From contig CALKUN010000010.1 in assembly GCA_937996675.1 (NCBI GenBank), positions 1 through 8,159 of the forward strand: a stretch of 8,159 nucleotides of DNA. The letters are read 5' to 3'. This document shows positions 6,179 through 8,159 of this stretch, one piece after another. The stretch comes from an uncultured Candidatus Saccharibacteria bacterium (lineage in GTDB: Bacteria; Patescibacteriota; Saccharimonadia; CAILAD01; GCA-016700035). The notes below the pieces were generated by a model. It was not told where the DNA came from, ran no database searches, and saw only the letters and a program-made list of their open reading frames with translations. The stretch's first letter is position 1. Each line of letters begins with the position of its first letter. A program made the position numbers and the translations under genes.

Positions 6179-7396
6179 TTAGTCTGACCCATTCCTACGC
6201 ACGCGCAACTCATATCCTTCACTTTTTACTAGAGCCCCAGGCGTACCCTCCAGCTCTCCGAGTACCATCGCAGTCCTAGGACCTGGCACAGCCTCGCCCA
6301 CAGCCTGCGCAATGCGAGCGAGCGAGGTGGACTCACGCACCATTGCGGGATACTCTGCAGGAAACTTTTCCTTGAGCATCGGGAGCGCCAGCGGAGAGAC
6401 TCGCCGACCCTTCCTGGCGACGCGAGTGAGAGTCCTGTCACCCCTCAGCGGGAGTAATCCCTTGGACGTGACGTATGCCTCTACAGAGCGTTCTGCAGCA
6501 GCCACCTGAGCGCGCACCACGTCAAGAGCCTCATACGCCTCGGCTACCTTCGCGTCGTCAAGCTCACCATCTGTCGCAGTCCCAAGTCTCTCGATAGCGT
6601 TCTTATGAACGGGGCAGGCCATGAGTGAGCGACACCCGCCGCACCAGTCACCGACTCGCCAGACATTCTGAGGCGCATAGCTGAGCTGTTTGGTGAGCTC
6701 TTGGAGCTTTGTGACGGATTCCCTCAGCGTCTGCTCGTCTAGGTCAGCTTCAGTGATACGCCATAGGTGCGCCCTGTCTGTGGGATCTAGGTCGGGCTCT
6801 GCCTCTCGCTCAGCAACATAGTCGCGCGTCCAGAAACTGACTTTAATTGAGGCCAAAACATGGCCCACCGCTGAGCTGACAACAGGGAAAGGAGACCATC
6901 CCAGCCATAGCAGCACGGCGAGCGCGTAGTACCGAAGCTGCCAGCTCTGCGAAGGGTGCGGTAGGCAGCCTCTCCCTTGGCCAGCGCCGGTCTTGAGGTC
7001 GCCTACGCGAAGGTGAAGCCCTTGGGAATCGAACCAGTACGCGAAAGCGTCAGGCGTTCCTGCGCTCAATCCTAAAGCGTGCGGGTTGACTTTATCGACG
7101 GGCGCGGAGAGCAGAGCGTCAAAGGAGACTGCAAAGCGTTGTTCAAAATGTATTACATCATAGCCGGTGCTCTTTATATCAGGTAACAACCATTCTTTTA
7201 AATTATCTGAAAGACTATCTATGTTCAAAACACTCGCATGCTCAGCAGTACCAGCGCCTTTCGCCTCTGTCGACAGCGCTAGGCTCTCATCGGTGCATAT
7301 CTCGACGATTGGCAGAGTAGCAGCGCCGGGGCAACGCATGATCGCGTCGAGCGCTGAGGCACTAAAAAGGGGCTTGAAGGGATAACGCTCGGACAT
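6179..7396 (-). CDS. PD-(D/E)XK nuclease, Cas4/RecB-like (DUF2800-like), with Fe-S cysteines
   Basis: The 405-residue protein has the motifs of the phage exonuclease group related to Cas4 and the AddB/RecB nuclease domains: SASALDAIMRCPGAA (12-26), GTAEHA (49-54), GTPDAF (113-118) with D116, GDLKTG (132-137) with D133 and K135, and QSWQLRYYALAV (150-161). C22 together with C252, C255 and C261 gives the one-plus-three cysteine spacing (C-x2-C-x5-C) that holds a 4Fe-4S cluster in Cas4 and AddB. Residues 275-405 add a helical tail like that of DUF2800 proteins. Such enzymes resect DNA ends for annealing proteins such as ERF, encoded two genes downstream. The ATG directly follows the tRNA, and its GAGGG ribosome-binding site lies within the tRNA 3' strand. 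A stretch at 7141-7230 is unusually AT-rich. No cas1, cas2 or CRISPR repeats are present, so this is not a CRISPR locus. Confidence 0.88.
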   Translation of the reverse strand: MSERYPFKPLFSASALDAIMRCPGAATLPIVEICTDESLALSTEAKGAGTAEHASVLNIDSLSDNLKEWLLPDIKSTGYDVIHFEQRFAVSFDALLSAPVDKVNPHALGLSAGTPDAFAYWFDSQGLHLRVGDLKTGAGQGRGCLPHPSQSWQLRYYALAVLLWLGWSPFPVVSSAVGHVLASIKVSFWTRDYVAEREAEPDLDPTDRAHLWRITEADLDEQTLRESVTKLQELTKQLSYAPQNVWRVGDWCGGCRSLMACPVHKNAIERLGTATDGELDDAKVAEAYEALDVVRAQVAAAERSVEAYVTSKGLLPLRGDRTLTRVARKGRRVSPLALPMLKEKFPAEYPAMVRESTSLARIAQAVGEAVPGPRTAMVLGELEGTPGALVKSEGYELRVRRNGSD

Positions 7397-7469
7397 TGCC
7401 CTCGTCAGGTATCGAACCTGAAACCTCCAGATTACAAATCTGGCGCTCTACCGATTGAGCTACAGGGGC
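7397..7469 (-). tRNA. tRNA-Thr (anticodon UGU)
   Basis: On the minus strand the 73-base gene folds fully. The acceptor stem GCCCCTG/CGAGGGC has one C-A mismatch and one U-G pair; the D stem is GCTC/GAGC; the anticodon stem CCAGA/TCTGG encloses TTTGTAA with anticodon TGT at 7434-7436; the variable loop is AGGTT; the T arm is TCAGG-TTCGATA-CCTGA; the discriminator is A at 7397. CCA is not encoded. It would read ACA codons (and possibly other ACN codons). The next base is the A of the nuclease start codon, so the tRNA is part of the same transcript as its neighbours. Confidence 0.95.
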
Positions 7470-7571
7470 GATTAGCCGATTGTCCGCGGCCCCGGATGCC
7501 TGTCTCACGGCTTAGTCAGCACGGTAGAAACGCGTTAGTTGTTCCACACTGACACTCAAAGCGTTTTGCAC
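7470..7571 (-). other. Spacer of 102 bases between the lysine-rich gene and the tRNA
   Basis: No gene is seen here. A 10-bp helix with three G-U pairs could form on the minus strand between GTCAGTGTGG and CCGTGCTGAC around a loop containing the palindrome AACGCGTT, but it has no U-tract. A TTGAGT hexamer lacks a credible partner at -10. I could not call a promoter or terminator, although processing of the tRNA 5' end would occur within this transcript. Confidence 0.4.
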
Positions 7572-8159
7572 CTAGACTGCCGGCGTCGCCGGAGCCTTCT
7601 CTTTCTTCGCAGGCTTGACAGCCGGGACCTTGACGGGCTCGACCTTTGCCGGCTTCGCTTCCTTAAGGGGTTTCGCGGGCTTCTCTTTCTTGATCGACGC
7701 GGCCTTCACCTTGGCCGGCTTGGGGGCTTTGACCACCGGCACCTTGGCAGGCTTCGGGGCTTTGGCAGGCTTCACCGCAGCGACCTTCTCAGCCTTCACC
7801 TTCTCGACCGACGCGCCAGCAGCCACAGCGGCGCGATCCTTCTTGCTCAGGCCCTTCGCACCACCGGCAGGCTTGCGCGAGCCCCCCGCCTTCGGAGTAC
7901 CAGCAGCGCGCGGACCCGTCGAGAGCTCAGCCGGCGCACGCTCCGCCTTGTCCACCACCGCGACAGTCGAGGCGATGCCGACGGGCTTGATCGCCAGGTT
8001 ATGAGCGCGCAACACCTCCTCAACCGAGTCGCGGCAACCGGTGCGGAAGTTGTTGACCACCGCAGGTAGCTCGGCGTCGTGCTGCAAGGCCGACACGTCG
8101 CCAGCGATGAGGCGAAGAAACTGGTAAACTGCCTCATACTGCCGGCGCTCTTGCTGGTG
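7572..8159 (-). CDS. Histone H1-like protein with lysine/alanine/proline-rich tail (5' end outside window)
   Basis: The frame is open from the window edge to the TAG at 7572, giving 195 visible residues. An internal GTG at 8096 is not taken as the start, because the codons before it continue a plausible helical domain (QYEAVYQFLRLIAG). Residues 1 to about 60 look folded, with VVNNFRTGCRDSVEEVLRAH near 34-53. A flexible Ser/Thr/Gly-rich stretch follows, and from about 118 the tail is built almost only of Lys, Ala, Pro, Val and Glu, with six PAK units. Such tails resemble eukaryotic histone H1, bacterial AlgP and other nucleoid proteins, and bind DNA or RNA by charge. I do not recognise the N-terminal domain. 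A role in binding phage or host DNA is inferred from the tail alone. The gene precedes the tRNA by 102 bases. Confidence 0.8.
   Translation of the reverse strand, partial: HQQERRQYEAVYQFLRLIAGDVSALQHDAELPAVVNNFRTGCRDSVEEVLRAHNLAIKPVGIASTVAVVDKAERAPAELSTGPRAAGTPKAGGSRKPAGGAKGLSKKDRAAVAAGASVEKVKAEKVAAVKPAKAPKPAKVPVVKAPKPAKVKAASIKKEKPAKPLKEAKPAKVEPVKVPAVKPAKKEKAPATPAV
7575..7808 (-). repeat. Low-complexity region encoding PAK-type repeats
   Basis: The DNA repeats short GGCTTnnnGG-like units on the plus strand and encodes six copies of Pro-Ala-Lys, mostly as KPAK. The units are not evenly spaced, so this is degenerate amino-acid repetition rather than an exact tandem array. Length could vary between relatives through slippage or recombination. 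Confidence 0.6.

Noticed and set aside
6179..7396. CRISPR-associated Cas4 locus
   Set aside because: The four-cysteine nuclease resembles Cas4, but no other cas gene or repeat-spacer array is present, and the neighbours form a phage recombination set.
7397..7469. tRNA gene as a phage attachment site
   Set aside because: It lies within a same-strand gene series with phage-type genes on both sides, and there is no integrase or duplicated tRNA end in the window.
7500..7565. Promoter or terminator in the spacer above the tRNA
   Set aside because: A TTGAGT hexamer has no fitting -10 box, and the possible hairpin relies on three G-U pairs without a U-tract.
7539..8069. Plus-strand open frame of 176 codons rich in Arg, Leu and His
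   Set aside because: It is the antisense image of the lysine-rich tail repeats. No ribosome-binding site or known motif supports it.
8094..8096. GTG as start codon of the lysine-rich gene
   Set aside because: The frame stays open to the window edge and encodes a plausible helix before this codon, and no ribosome-binding site stands before it.

Overview
The window looks like the early or replication-recombination region of a GC-rich tailed dsDNA phage or a prophage. All eight protein genes and one tRNA lie on the minus strand, packed with short gaps or 4-base GTGA overlaps. Three homology-level calls carry the phage interpretation: a Cas4/RecB-like PD-(D/E)XK nuclease, an ERF-type single-strand annealing protein and a small SF1B (RecD/Dda-like) helicase. 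No structural, lysis, integrase or host gene is present, so the host cannot be named.

Reading in the direction of transcription, from high to low coordinates: (1) the 3' part of a gene for a protein with a lysine/alanine/proline-rich, histone H1-like tail, 7572-8159, cut by the window edge; (2) a tRNA-Thr(UGU), 7397-7469, whose last base touches the start codon of the next gene; (3) the PD-(D/E)XK nuclease, 6179-7396, with a Cas4-like four-cysteine layout; (4) a strong stem-loop, 6116-6174, in the only sizeable gap inside the cluster; (5) a dUTPase-fold protein that has lost its catalytic motifs, 5356-6099; (6) ERF, 4790-5359; (7) an unrecognised protein, possibly ssDNA-binding, ending in Ile-Pro-Phe, 3577-4755; (8) a short NADAR/YbiA-like protein, 3145-3504; (9) the helicase, 974-3148, interrupted exactly inside Walker A by a 338-residue LAGLIDADG intein; (10) a protein joining a primase-type zinc motif to a von Willebrand A domain, 1-925, whose 3' end is outside the window.

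The genes can be read as one pathway. The nuclease would resect DNA ends, ERF would anneal single strands, the IPF-ended protein could coat ssDNA, and the helicase would unwind. The NADAR, dUTPase-like and zinc-VWA proteins are accessories whose roles are not known. The most unusual items are the zinc-ribbon/VWA fusion, the catalytically degenerate dUTPase-like protein, the P-loop intein, the truncated NADAR protein, and the tRNA that supplies the next gene's ribosome-binding site. The plus strand holds no convincing gene.
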